Of a stretch of DNA of 18,868 nt, positions 7,021 through 14,152 are shown piece after piece. This DNA is from Spirochaetales bacterium (lineage in GTDB: Bacteria > Spirochaetota > Spirochaetia > Sphaerochaetales > Sphaerochaetaceae). The position numbers and the translations under genes were made by a program. Each line of letters begins with the position of its first letter. Position 1 is the stretch's first letter. The stretch is taken from contig JAGABK010000032.1 in the NCBI GenBank assembly GCA_017614625.1, positions 1 to 18,868 on the forward strand, read 5' to 3'. The notes beneath the pieces were generated by a model, which was not told the DNA's origin, made no database searches, and worked only from the letters and a program-made list of their open reading frames with translations.

Positions 7021-7788
7021 ATGCTGCTGAGGGAACTACAGAAAAGAAAGGCGCGTCTCACGAAACTGATCGAAGGCTGCAGGAACTACATTGAGAAAGC
7101 TCCGGAAGGTTCCATGCGGAAATCGCGCAAAGCCTTCTACCACACAAAGAAAGACGACCCGTACGGAACCAGAATCCGCAATGCAAGACTCATCTCGGTG
7201 CTAGCGACCAAACAGTATTACATCAAAGTCGTCAGGGAAGCCGAAAAGGAACTCAAGCTCATAGAGGACCTCCTCCGATTCGAGAAAGACCAGCCCATAG
7301 CCATGATATATGAAAAGATGGGAAAGGAGAGGCAGTCCTTCGTACGCCCTCTGGAGAAGACAATCACCCGGGAGATTTCGGACTGGCTGCAGAAAGAAAA
7401 GGCAAGCCTTCCCATCAAAGCAGGCAAGAAGGGAGTCAGCACCCTGCGCGGCGACTTCGTGCGTTCATCCGCGGAGCAACGCATCGCGGACGCCCTGTAC
7501 AACGCAGGCATACCGTACAAGAACGACGTGGAGTTCGGAGTGGACAACTTCAAGAGCTATTGGGTCGACTTCGAGATAATGAATCCAAATACCGGAAAGA
7601 AATACTACTGGGAACACCTGGGAATGATGGACAAGCCGGATTACGTCTCGAAGAACATGGGGAAACTCCAGTACTATGCCTCGTGCGGCCTTTATCCGTG
7701 CAACGGCCTGATCCTGACATTCGAAGACGATGAACACGTCCTGGAGGACAGCCACATACAGAGGATAATCAAAGATCTTCTCAAATGA
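7021..7788 (+). CDS. Uncharacterised protein with a C-terminal PD-(D/E)XK nuclease-like domain
   Basis: 255 residues, highly charged, no signal or membrane segment, so cytoplasmic. The N-terminal 110 residues are Lys/Arg/Glu-rich and probably helical (coiled-coil-like). The C-terminal domain resembles the Vsr/PD-(D/E)XK-type domain common in hypothetical proteins of gut bacteria. It has RSSAEQRIADALYNAGIPY (candidate acidic residue Glu152), YWVDFEI (Asp183) and YYWEHLGMMDKPDY (Glu198-His199), then Lys215 and an LILTFEDD strand near 230-237. The spacing Glu, Asp about 30 later, Glu-x about 15 later fits the metal-binding arrangement, though His replaces the usual x-Lys Lys. Start: ATG at 7021 behind AGGAGGTG. 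It stands alone between unrelated genes and abuts the asnA stop exactly. Target unknown. Confidence 0.75.
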   Translation: MLLRELQKRKARLTKLIEGCRNYIEKAPEGSMRKSRKAFYHTKKDDPYGTRIRNARLISVLATKQYYIKVVREAEKELKLIEDLLRFEKDQPIAMIYEKMGKERQSFVRPLEKTITREISDWLQKEKASLPIKAGKKGVSTLRGDFVRSSAEQRIADALYNAGIPYKNDVEFGVDNFKSYWVDFEIMNPNTGKKYYWEHLGMMDKPDYVSKNMGKLQYYASCGLYPCNGLILTFEDDEHVLEDSHIQRIIKDLLK

Positions 7789-8823
7789 TCACATCAGCAC
7801 GATTCCGGCCTTGGCTGCGGCTGCCTTGTCCTCATCCGGCCACACGGAGGCCTGGACCTCGCCGATATGGGCCTTGCGCAGCAGGAACATGCAAAGCCTG
7901 CTCTGCCCTATTCCTCCGCCGATCGTCTGGGGGAACTCGCCTGCAAGGAGGCGCCTGTGCCAGTACAGGTCCTTCCTTTCCATGCAGCCGCGGATCTCAA
8001 GCTGCCTGACGAGTGCCTCCGGAGAGACCCTGATTCCCATACTCGAGAGCTCCAGCGACTCGCCGCGGACCGAATCCCAGACGATGATGTCGCCGTTCAG
8101 CCCGTAGAAACCGTCCGAATTGGGAGTCGACCAGTCGTCGTAGTCGGGTGCCCTTCCGCCGTGCATCACCCCGTCCGTCAGGGGCAGGCCTATGCCGATG
8201 AGGAAGATTGCGCCGTACTTCTTCGCCAGCTCCCTCTCCCTCTGTACGGGCGTCAGGTCCGGATAAAGGGCCCTGGCCTCCTCCGAATGGATGAAGGTGA
8301 TATTCTCCGGCAGCGTCTGGGCACATGCGGGATAGTACTCGGAGACGAGGAACTCCGTCCTCTTGATGGCCTCGTAGATCTTCGTGACGATCTTCTTGAG
8401 GAAATCGACGTTCCTCTCGCCGTCGGACATCACGCGCTCCCAGTCCCACTGGTCCACGTATATCGAATGGATGTTGTCGATGTCATCGTCCGGCCTGATT
8501 GCGTTCATGTCGGTGTAAAGTCCGGTGTCGGGGGCGAAGCCGTGGTCGGCAAGGGCCATGCGCTTCCATTTGGCCAGGCTCTGGACGATCTCCATGCCCG
8601 TCTCGTTCATGTTGCCCACGTTGAAGCGCACAGGGCGCTCGACGCCGTTGAGGTCGTCGTTGATGCCGCTGTTGGCCTTCACGAACAGAGGCGACGTCAC
8701 GCGGGAGAGACAAAGCTCGCCTGAGAGCTCCCTCTCGAACGTGTCCTTGACAAGCTTGATGGCCCTCTCGGTCATCTGCTGGTCCAGACATGACTTGTAA
8801 CCCTTGGGAACAATGATCGACAT
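7789..8823 (-). CDS. asnA: Aspartate--ammonia ligase (asparagine synthetase A)
   Basis: Cytoplasmic enzyme making asparagine from aspartate, ammonia and ATP with AMP release, structurally related to class II aminoacyl-tRNA synthetases. 344 residues, close to the usual 330. Recognisable AsnA segments include RVTSPLFVKANSGINDDLNG, RPVRFNV, IHSIYVDQWDWERV (about residues 118-131) and the C-terminal class II motif TIGGGIGQSRLCMFLLRKAHIGEVQASVWP. The start has a GGGGAGGAA SD, and a TATAAT-containing promoter lies at 8872-8901, so it is probably monocistronic. Its stop directly abuts the stop of the convergent nuclease-like gene (the two form TGATCA), with no intergenic terminator. Confidence 0.96.
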   Translation of the reverse strand: MSIIVPKGYKSCLDQQMTERAIKLVKDTFERELSGELCLSRVTSPLFVKANSGINDDLNGVERPVRFNVGNMNETGMEIVQSLAKWKRMALADHGFAPDTGLYTDMNAIRPDDDIDNIHSIYVDQWDWERVMSDGERNVDFLKKIVTKIYEAIKRTEFLVSEYYPACAQTLPENITFIHSEEARALYPDLTPVQRERELAKKYGAIFLIGIGLPLTDGVMHGGRAPDYDDWSTPNSDGFYGLNGDIIVWDSVRGESLELSSMGIRVSPEALVRQLEIRGCMERKDLYWHRRLLAGEFPQTIGGGIGQSRLCMFLLRKAHIGEVQASVWPDEDKAAAAKAGIVLM

Positions 8824-8871
8824 TTCTTCCTCCCCTCACGACCGGTGGCCCCGGCTGGTTATTTATGACAG

Positions 8872-8901
8872 ATTATAACCGCCACGCCGGACTTTTTTGA
8901 A
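8872..8901 (-). promoter_or_regulatory. Promoter of asnA
   Basis: Minus strand: TTCAAA (8896-8901), 18-base spacer, perfect TATAAT (8872-8877). Start near 8865, leader about 42 bases. Between this and the antiporter stop (8902-8943) lie imperfect A-rich direct repeats of the form aaaaATgCAg and no strong terminator. Confidence 0.7.
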
Positions 8902-8943
8902 CAGGTTTCGGAAAAAAATACAGGAAAAATGCAGAAAAATGCA

Positions 8944-10260
8944 TCAGATATGCTGACTTTCCCTGTGGTCCTTGGGAGTGTCGAACCTCTCGTGGCTCTG
9001 CTTCTCCTCCGGTTTCTCGGCGATGTCCCCGCTCTTCGTCAACGCCCATTTGGTCACCATCGGGCCGAAAAGCTCGTAGACCAGAACGCCGAAAAGCACG
9101 ATGTTGCGCACAAGGCGCCCTTCGTAGGTTCCCAGCGCCTGGGCCTGCACAGCCATGCCCAGGGCAACGCCTGCCTGCGGCAGAAGCGTGAATCCCAGGT
9201 ATTTGGAGACCACAGGGTCGCAGTGGCTCATGCGGCAGCTCTCGCGGGCGCCGAAGTACTTTCCGAAGGAACGCGCGGCTATGTAGAGCGCGCCGATCAG
9301 AACCACTATGGGCTTTCCGAACACCGAAAGGTCAAGGTCCGCGCCGCTTATGACGAAGAACAGGCAGAAGAGCGGGACCGTCCACTTGTCGGCGCGGTAC
9401 ATGACATCGCCGGACCTGGGGCACATGTTGCAGAAAACCGCACCCAGCATCATGCAGACCAGAAGCGACGAGAACGAGACCGTCACCGGCCCCACCTCGA
9501 AGCTGAACTGCGACAGTGCTATGGTCATGAAGACGAATCCGATCGTCATGGCGAGTCTGTTGCTGTTGGAGAAGAACAGCTCCTCCACCTTGGTCAGGAC
9601 GAACCCCATGAGCGCGCCAAGGCCGAGGGAAAGCGCTATCTCCAGCAGCGGGTTGATGATGATCGCCACCACGTTCAGCGAGCTGGACAGAAGCGCCTCG
9701 GCGATTCCGAAGGACACGGCGAAGGCCACAAGGCCCACCGCATCGTCCAGGGCGACTACGGGCAGCAGGATGTCCGTGACCTTTCCGCGGGCCTTGTACT
9801 GCTTGACGACCATAAGCGTCGCAGCAGGCGCCGTGGCGGTCGCGATGGCTCCCAATGTCAGCGCTCCGGACAGATTGAAGGTCTCATGGTCCGTGAAGAG
9901 CGTCAGAATGACAAGGACGATGTCCACGCAGACCATCGCCGTGACGGCCTGCAGGATTCCCACTGTCACAGCCTGGCGCCCCGTTCCGCGCAGCTGCGAA
10001 AGCTTGAACTCGTTCCCTATCGAGAAGGCTATGAAGCCCAGGGCCACCGTCGAGATCAGTTCGACCGACTGCACGTCCCCGAAGCTGTTGAAGCCCAGCC
10101 CCGGGACGCCGATTGCGCCCAGGCAGTAAGGGCCCACGAGGACGCCGGCGATCAGGAACGCCGTGACATCGGGGAAATTGAGTTTGAGCACCTTGAAGAG
10201 ACGGGTCATCATGAGACCGGCCACCATGGCTATGGCAAGAGAGAGAAGCTCTGCAGACAT
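8944..10260 (-). CDS. Cation:proton antiporter (CPA2/KefB-like membrane domain)
   Basis: Inner-membrane transporter, 438 residues, about 12 hydrophobic segments. Family hallmarks are FPDVTAFLIAGVLVGPYCLG near the N-terminus (residues 29-48), ATAPAATLMVVKQYKARG (the ATxP half-helix of antiporters) and LPVVALDDAVGLVAF, whose Asp-Asp pair is the ion- and proton-binding site in this superfamily. It ends with a hydrophilic tail of about 35 residues rich in Glu, Lys and His and lacks the RCK/TrkA-N nucleotide-binding domain of KefB/KefC, so gating by NAD(H) or glutathione adducts is not expected. Sodium or potassium specificity cannot be told. GGAGGA SD, held in a hairpin (see 10270-10285). A promoter candidate lies at 10348-10376. 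Confidence 0.88.
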   Translation of the reverse strand: MSAELLSLAIAMVAGLMMTRLFKVLKLNFPDVTAFLIAGVLVGPYCLGAIGVPGLGFNSFGDVQSVELISTVALGFIAFSIGNEFKLSQLRGTGRQAVTVGILQAVTAMVCVDIVLVILTLFTDHETFNLSGALTLGAIATATAPAATLMVVKQYKARGKVTDILLPVVALDDAVGLVAFAVSFGIAEALLSSSLNVVAIIINPLLEIALSLGLGALMGFVLTKVEELFFSNSNRLAMTIGFVFMTIALSQFSFEVGPVTVSFSSLLVCMMLGAVFCNMCPRSGDVMYRADKWTVPLFCLFFVISGADLDLSVFGKPIVVLIGALYIAARSFGKYFGARESCRMSHCDPVVSKYLGFTLLPQAGVALGMAVQAQALGTYEGRLVRNIVLFGVLVYELFGPMVTKWALTKSGDIAEKPEEKQSHERFDTPKDHRESQHI

Positions 10261-10269
10261 TGTTTGAAG

Positions 10270-10285
10270 TCCTCCGTCCGGAGGA
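10270..10285 (-). promoter_or_regulatory. Hairpin sequestering the SD of the antiporter gene
   Basis: On the minus strand TCCTCC, loop GGAC, GGAGGA form a perfect 6-bp stem with a tetraloop. The 3' arm GGAGGA is the SD of the antiporter, nine bases before its ATG. While folded, the SD would be hidden, suggesting translation controlled by temperature, ions or a helper factor. The functional claim is inference. Confidence 0.5.
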
Positions 10286-10347
10286 AAGAGGAAGCGCTGA
10301 TTCTGAAACGGAACTGTGTTTTACGTCACTTCCCCGGACCGAAGGCC

Positions 10348-10376
10348 AATATACTACAAACCCCTTCCCTAGTCCA
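10348..10376 (-). promoter_or_regulatory. Promoter candidate for the antiporter
   Basis: Minus strand TGGACT (10371-10376), 17-base spacer, TATATT (10348-10353). Predicted start near 10341 gives a leader of about 80 bases that includes the SD-sequestering hairpin. Confidence 0.45.
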
Positions 10377-10380
10377 TATC

Positions 10381-10417
10381 GGAAACCTCAAAAAAACAAT
10401 GCGGAATTGAGGTATCC
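10381..10417. promoter_or_regulatory. Long inverted repeat in the murD-like/antiporter intergenic region
   Basis: GGAAACCTCAA (10381-10391) and TTGAGGTATCC (10407-10417) are complementary at 10 of 11 positions, with a 15-base spacer. It lies five bases upstream of the antiporter -35 candidate and about 50 bases before the plus-strand start at 10467. It may be an operator serving one or both divergent genes, or an RNA stem in the plus-strand leader. Confidence 0.45.
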
Positions 10418-10466
10418 GGCTGTAATCTTTTCCCCTTTCAGTTGTTTTCATTTCAGAAGGCATTTC

Positions 10467-11750
10467 ATGAATATACTGATATTCGGTTACGGTCTTCACG
10501 GCGGAGGATTCGACAGCGCCATGTACTTCCTCAGCCGCGGAGACTCCGTACGCATAACGGACATACGCAACAGGGACTCGTTGGGTGAATCGGTCGATTA
10601 TCTTGAGGCCAGGGGCGCTGCCATCCACGCCGGCGGCTACAGGACGGACGATTTCATCTGGGCCGACATAGTCGTCAAGAGCCCGGCCATCAGACTGGAC
10701 AACGAATTCCTCGCCTTCGCCAAGAGGTCCGAGAACGACCTCACCTACGCCGCTTCCCGTCCCGAATCAAAGGAAGTCAAGATAATCTGCGTCACCGGCG
10801 CACGCAACAAGACCACCACCGCCAGCGCCCTCTGCCATGCCCTGAACGTCATGGGCAAGAAGGCCCGCATGTGCGGCAACATGGGTCTCTCGGCCTTCTC
10901 CGAGACCCAGAGATGGGACAAGGGCGATGTCACCGAATACATGATCATCGAGATGTCCACCTGGCAGGCCAGGGACACCTACACCTTCCTGCGCGGGAAC
11001 ATCCCCCACGTCGAAGTCTCCGTGATAACATCGGTCTTCGGAGAGGACCTTCCCAAGCGTCAGGACGTGGCCCTGAGGACGGGCGAGTTCAACCTGCACG
11101 CCAACCACATCATCTGCCCCCTTGAGGTGAAGGAAGGCGTGAGCAAGCTCGCCGCCAAGCGCGCCAAGAACGTAAGCTCCATAGAAAGCGCCTCCAAGGG
11201 CATCTCCAAGGCCCTTCCGGAGAAGATGAGGGCAGCCTACGCGGTCCTGAAGAAGCTGGGCTTCGACAGCCGCCAGATCAACGCGGCGCTAAAGAGCTTC
11301 CGCGGCATCCCCAACAGGACGGAGCTGGTTCTCAGGACGGAGAACTCCATCTTCATCAACGACAGCTCCGCCATTATCCCGGCCTCGGTGACATTCACAA
11401 TGGACAACTTCGAGAACCTGCCGGTCCACCTGATCTGCGGCGGCTCGGATTCCAGCCTCGATCCCCTCCCCCTGCTCAAGGCGCTCAAGGGCAGCGCGTC
11501 GGTCCACCTCCTGGACGGCACGTTCACCACGAAGAAGCTCATACCGCTTCTGAAGAAGCACCGCATCGCCTTCCGCGGACCCTTTGAAAAAATAGAGGAG
11601 GCCGTTTCATCAGCCTCCTCCGAACTGGACCAGACGTCCAGGATGATGCAGGTCGTCCTGCTCTGCCCCGGTGCTTCCGGGTACGAATATTTCGGCAACG
11701 AGTTCAACCGCGGCGACGCGTTCAAGGCCGCCGTGATGTCCCTCGCCTGA
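10467..11750 (+). CDS. murD: MurD-like Mur ligase (UDP-MurNAc-L-Ala:D-Glu ligase family) with altered active-site motifs
   Basis: 427 residues, normal MurD length. N-terminal Rossmann-like domain (about 1-95) opens MNILIFGYGLHGGGFDSA. The central ATPase domain has TGARNKTTTAS (110-120), then GNMGLSAF and EMSTWQ (162-167), which match MurD GNIG and ELSSFQ. The C-terminal domain shows GIPNRTELV (280-288), FINDSSA (296-302), LICGGSDSSLD and CPGASGYEYFGNEFNRGDAF, all aligning with MurD. Departures: the P-loop G-T-x-G-K-T/S is GARNKT (Thr and second Gly lost, Lys115 kept); the HLDRH region reads FGEDLPKRQD; the NDSKATN substrate loop reads NDSSAII. It may still be the cell's MurD, or a paralogue with another role. 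Start: ATG 10467 behind an AGAAGG SD. Reading further upstream adds unrelated residues. Convergent with metG. Confidence 0.8.
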   Translation: MNILIFGYGLHGGGFDSAMYFLSRGDSVRITDIRNRDSLGESVDYLEARGAAIHAGGYRTDDFIWADIVVKSPAIRLDNEFLAFAKRSENDLTYAASRPESKEVKIICVTGARNKTTTASALCHALNVMGKKARMCGNMGLSAFSETQRWDKGDVTEYMIIEMSTWQARDTYTFLRGNIPHVEVSVITSVFGEDLPKRQDVALRTGEFNLHANHIICPLEVKEGVSKLAAKRAKNVSSIESASKGISKALPEKMRAAYAVLKKLGFDSRQINAALKSFRGIPNRTELVLRTENSIFINDSSAIIPASVTFTMDNFENLPVHLICGGSDSSLDPLPLLKALKGSASVHLLDGTFTTKKLIPLLKKHRIAFRGPFEKIEEAVSSASSELDQTSRMMQVVLLCPGASGYEYFGNEFNRGDAFKAAVMSLA

Positions 11751-11786
11751 GCGTAAAACTCCTTAAACCGCCAGCTTGAATCAGCC

Positions 11787-14063
11787 TCAGCCCACCGGTC
11801 CGTCGAGATAGCTCTTCGAACCGACCGTCTGTCCCTCGGGACCGACGATCTTCTTTCCGTCGACCATCAGGACGCCGTCCTTGCAGTAGAGCGGCATGGC
11901 GAAGAAGTGGTCCGGCTTGACGTAGAACATCTCAGCGGGATTGGCGAATCCCTCGGGAACAAGATGCGTTCCGGCGGGGATGTCGTCGGCGAACAGCACC
12001 TCGCAGGTGGTGTGCTCCGGAGCCTTGGGGTCCTGGGCGGCCAGAAGCATTCCGTTGCTCTTCACGCCGCGGAAGTTTGCCGGCTTGAGGTTGTCCACCA
12101 GAACGATGTTGTGTCCCAGAAGCTCCTCTTCCTTGTAATAGGGAACGATCGAGGAGACGATCGTCCTGGGCTCGGGCTCGCCTGTGTCCAGGTTCAGGAT
12201 GTAGAGGATGTCTCCGTTCGGATGGTGCTCCACCTTGGTGATCCTGCTGACTGTCAGCTTGACCTTGTCTGCGAACTTCTCAGCCACGCTCTTGGCGGCT
12301 TCCGCTTCCTGCGCTGCCTGCAGCGCGGCCCTTGCGGCTTCCTTCTTCGCGGCCTTCTCGGCTGCCTTCGGATCCTGGGCGCTGCCCTTGGTCTCTTCCA
12401 TCTTTCTCTCCTCCCTCTCCTGCTGGCTGCCGCTGTAGCGCTCGCGCAGGGTGTCGATCGTATTGTCCTCGAGCTTGGTGAACAGGAGGCTCACCTCGCC
12501 CACAGAAATCGCCTTCGAATAATCAGCAAGGTCGGCCCAGCTGGCATCGGCCTGTCCCAGGAAGCCCAGGATGGAGCGGGATGTCGAGGGCATGTACGGC
12601 TGGATCATGATTCCCAGGTCGCGGATAAGTCCCACGAGGGTCCTGAGGATCAGCTTGGCCTTCTCCGGGTCGCTGTTGCGCAGCTTCCACGGCTCCGAGT
12701 TCTGGAAGGTCCTGTTGCCGATGTCGGCCAGCTCGAAGACCGTCCTGAGGGCGTCGCGCTCGTCGGCGCGTTCGAGCATCGCGGTGATCTGGTCTTCCTT
12801 CTCGCGGATCTTCGCCACCAGCTCCTCGTCCACCGGGCCTTCGCCCAGGTTTCCATCGTAGAAGCGCTTCACGAATGTAAGCGTCCTGTTGACCAGGTTG
12901 GACAGGTTGCCGATAAGCTCGCCGTTGACCTTCTCCTGGAGGTCCTTCCAGGTGAACGTGAAGTCGGCGTTCTCAGGTCTGTTCCAGTACATGTAGAATC
13001 TCCACACGTCGGCCGGGATGCCGGTCTCCTGCACGTCGTTTCCGAACACACCGATTCCCCTGCTCTTGGAGAACTTGCCGCCCTCGTAGTTCAGGTATTC
13101 GGTGGAGGACATGTGGTGCAGCATGGTCCAGTTCTGGCCCGTGGCCAGCTGGGTTGCAGGGAAGACGACCGTGTGGAACGGGATGTTGTCCTTTCCGATG
13201 AACTGGAAGAGGTCCGTGGTCTCCGGGTCGAGCCACCACTTCTTCCACTCCTCCGTATGGTTGGCGGAAATCGAGACATAGCCTATCGGGGCGTCGAACC
13301 AGACATAGAAGACCTTGTTCTCATAGCCGGGCTTGGGTACGGGGATTCCCCACTTGAGGTCACGTGTGATGCACCTCTCCTTGAGGCCGTCGCGCAGCCA
13401 GCTCTTGGTCACCTGTACGGCGTTCTTCGCCCAGAAGCCCTTCTCCGAGGTATCGTCGATCCAGGACTCCAGCAGGGGCAGGATCTTCGGCAGGTCCAGA
13501 TAGAGGTGCTTGGTCTTCTTGATGACCGGGGTCGTTCCGCAGACCATGCAGCGGGGATTGATCAGCTCGGTCGGATCCAGAAGGGTCTGACAGCTGTCAC
13601 ACTGGTCGCCGCGGGCATCGGGAGAACCGCAGTGCGGGCAGGTGCCCTCGACGAAGCGGTCTGCCAGGAAGCGGTCGCACTTGGGACAGTAGAGCTGCTC
13701 GGTCTCCTTCTCCGTGATGTAGCCGTTCTCGTCGCAGCGTCTGAAGATGTCCTGGACGATTTCGGTCTGCTTGGGGGTGGAGGTGCGTCCGAAGTGGTCG
13801 AACCGGATGTTGAACCACTTGTAGATGTCCCTGTGGATGGCATGGTAATGGTCGCAGAGCTCGCGGGGGCTCACACCCTCCTTGGCGGCTCTGGTCTCGG
13901 TGGCCGTTCCGTACTCGTCAGTGCCGCAGATATAGAGGGTCTCATAGCCCCTGAGGCGGCAGAAACGTGCGAAAACATCGGCTGAGAGAACCTGCGTGAG
14001 GTTTCCCAGGTGCGGGATGTTGTTGACGTATGGCAATGCACATGTAATCAATCTTTTCTTCAT
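11787..14063 (-). CDS. metG: Methionyl-tRNA synthetase (type I, with C-terminal tRNA-binding domain)
   Basis: Charges initiator and elongator tRNA-Met. 758 residues. The class I HIGH motif is PHLGN (17-21) and the KMSKS loop is KFSKS (330-334). The inserted zinc-binding knuckle has two pairs of Cys pairs: 126/129, 142/145, 155/158, 172/175. WFDAPIGY lies at 255-262. An anticodon-binding helical domain follows, then an Ala/Lys/Glu-rich linker (about 551-596) and a Trbp111/EMAP-II-like OB-fold tRNA-binding domain (about 597-758) containing NLKPANFRGVKSNGMLLAA. The domain order is that of the E. coli-type enzyme. There is no SD, and promoter elements sit within about 10 bases of the ATG, so the mRNA is probably leaderless or nearly so. 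The gene follows the hflC terminator and converges on the murD-like gene with 36 bases between stops and no terminator visible there. Confidence 0.97.
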   Translation of the reverse strand: MKKRLITCALPYVNNIPHLGNLTQVLSADVFARFCRLRGYETLYICGTDEYGTATETRAAKEGVSPRELCDHYHAIHRDIYKWFNIRFDHFGRTSTPKQTEIVQDIFRRCDENGYITEKETEQLYCPKCDRFLADRFVEGTCPHCGSPDARGDQCDSCQTLLDPTELINPRCMVCGTTPVIKKTKHLYLDLPKILPLLESWIDDTSEKGFWAKNAVQVTKSWLRDGLKERCITRDLKWGIPVPKPGYENKVFYVWFDAPIGYVSISANHTEEWKKWWLDPETTDLFQFIGKDNIPFHTVVFPATQLATGQNWTMLHHMSSTEYLNYEGGKFSKSRGIGVFGNDVQETGIPADVWRFYMYWNRPENADFTFTWKDLQEKVNGELIGNLSNLVNRTLTFVKRFYDGNLGEGPVDEELVAKIREKEDQITAMLERADERDALRTVFELADIGNRTFQNSEPWKLRNSDPEKAKLILRTLVGLIRDLGIMIQPYMPSTSRSILGFLGQADASWADLADYSKAISVGEVSLLFTKLEDNTIDTLRERYSGSQQEREERKMEETKGSAQDPKAAEKAAKKEAARAALQAAQEAEAAKSVAEKFADKVKLTVSRITKVEHHPNGDILYILNLDTGEPEPRTIVSSIVPYYKEEELLGHNIVLVDNLKPANFRGVKSNGMLLAAQDPKAPEHTTCEVLFADDIPAGTHLVPEGFANPAEMFYVKPDHFFAMPLYCKDGVLMVDGKKIVGPEGQTVGSKSYLDGPVG

Positions 14064-14072
14064 AGCGCGTAT

Positions 14073-14101
14073 ATATTATTCAAATTCAATTATTCATTCA
14101 A
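14073..14101 (-). promoter_or_regulatory. Promoter of metG, adjacent to the start codon
   Basis: Minus strand TTGAAT (14096-14101), 17-base spacer, TAATAT (14073-14078), then nine bases to the ATG. The predicted start is 0-3 bases before the ATG. An alternative -10, TATATA at 14070-14075, would put the start exactly on the ATG. No SD fits in the remaining space. Confidence 0.55.
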
Positions 14102-14105
14102 TATG

Positions 14106-14128
14106 GAAAAGGCCGCCAGACGGCGGCC
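14106..14128 (-). terminator. Rho-independent terminator of hflKC
   Basis: GGCCGCC, loop GTCT, GGCGGCC followed by TTTTC on the minus strand, starting about 25 bases after the hflC stop. 7 bp, entirely GC stem. The T-tract is short (four). Confidence 0.85.
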
Positions 14129-14152
14129 CTTCCCTTCTTTGCGGTACGATAA

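Noticed and set aside
8929..10410. A 493-codon open frame on the plus strand opposite the antiporter
   Set aside because: The translation is Arg/His/Gln/Asp-rich without any motif and mirrors the antiporter codons on the other strand. The antiporter has family motifs, an SD and membrane helices.
10260..10466. Upstream extension of the murD-like gene to 10260
   Set aside because: The additional 69 residues show no similarity to Mur ligases and cross the antiporter promoter and an inverted repeat. MNILIFGYG at 10467 is the natural start of the Rossmann-like fold.
12301..12440. Low-complexity Ala/Lys/Glu stretch in metG as a possible repeat or frameshift
   Set aside because: The reading frame is continuous and such charged Ala-rich linkers are normal between the anticodon-binding domain and the C-terminal tRNA-binding domain.
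11907..13985. A 692-codon open frame on the plus strand opposite metG
   Set aside because: It is the antisense shadow of metG, a fully recognisable methionyl-tRNA synthetase. Its translation is rich in Val/Leu/Gly/Asp with no family resemblance. Long antisense frames are expected in high-GC coding DNA.
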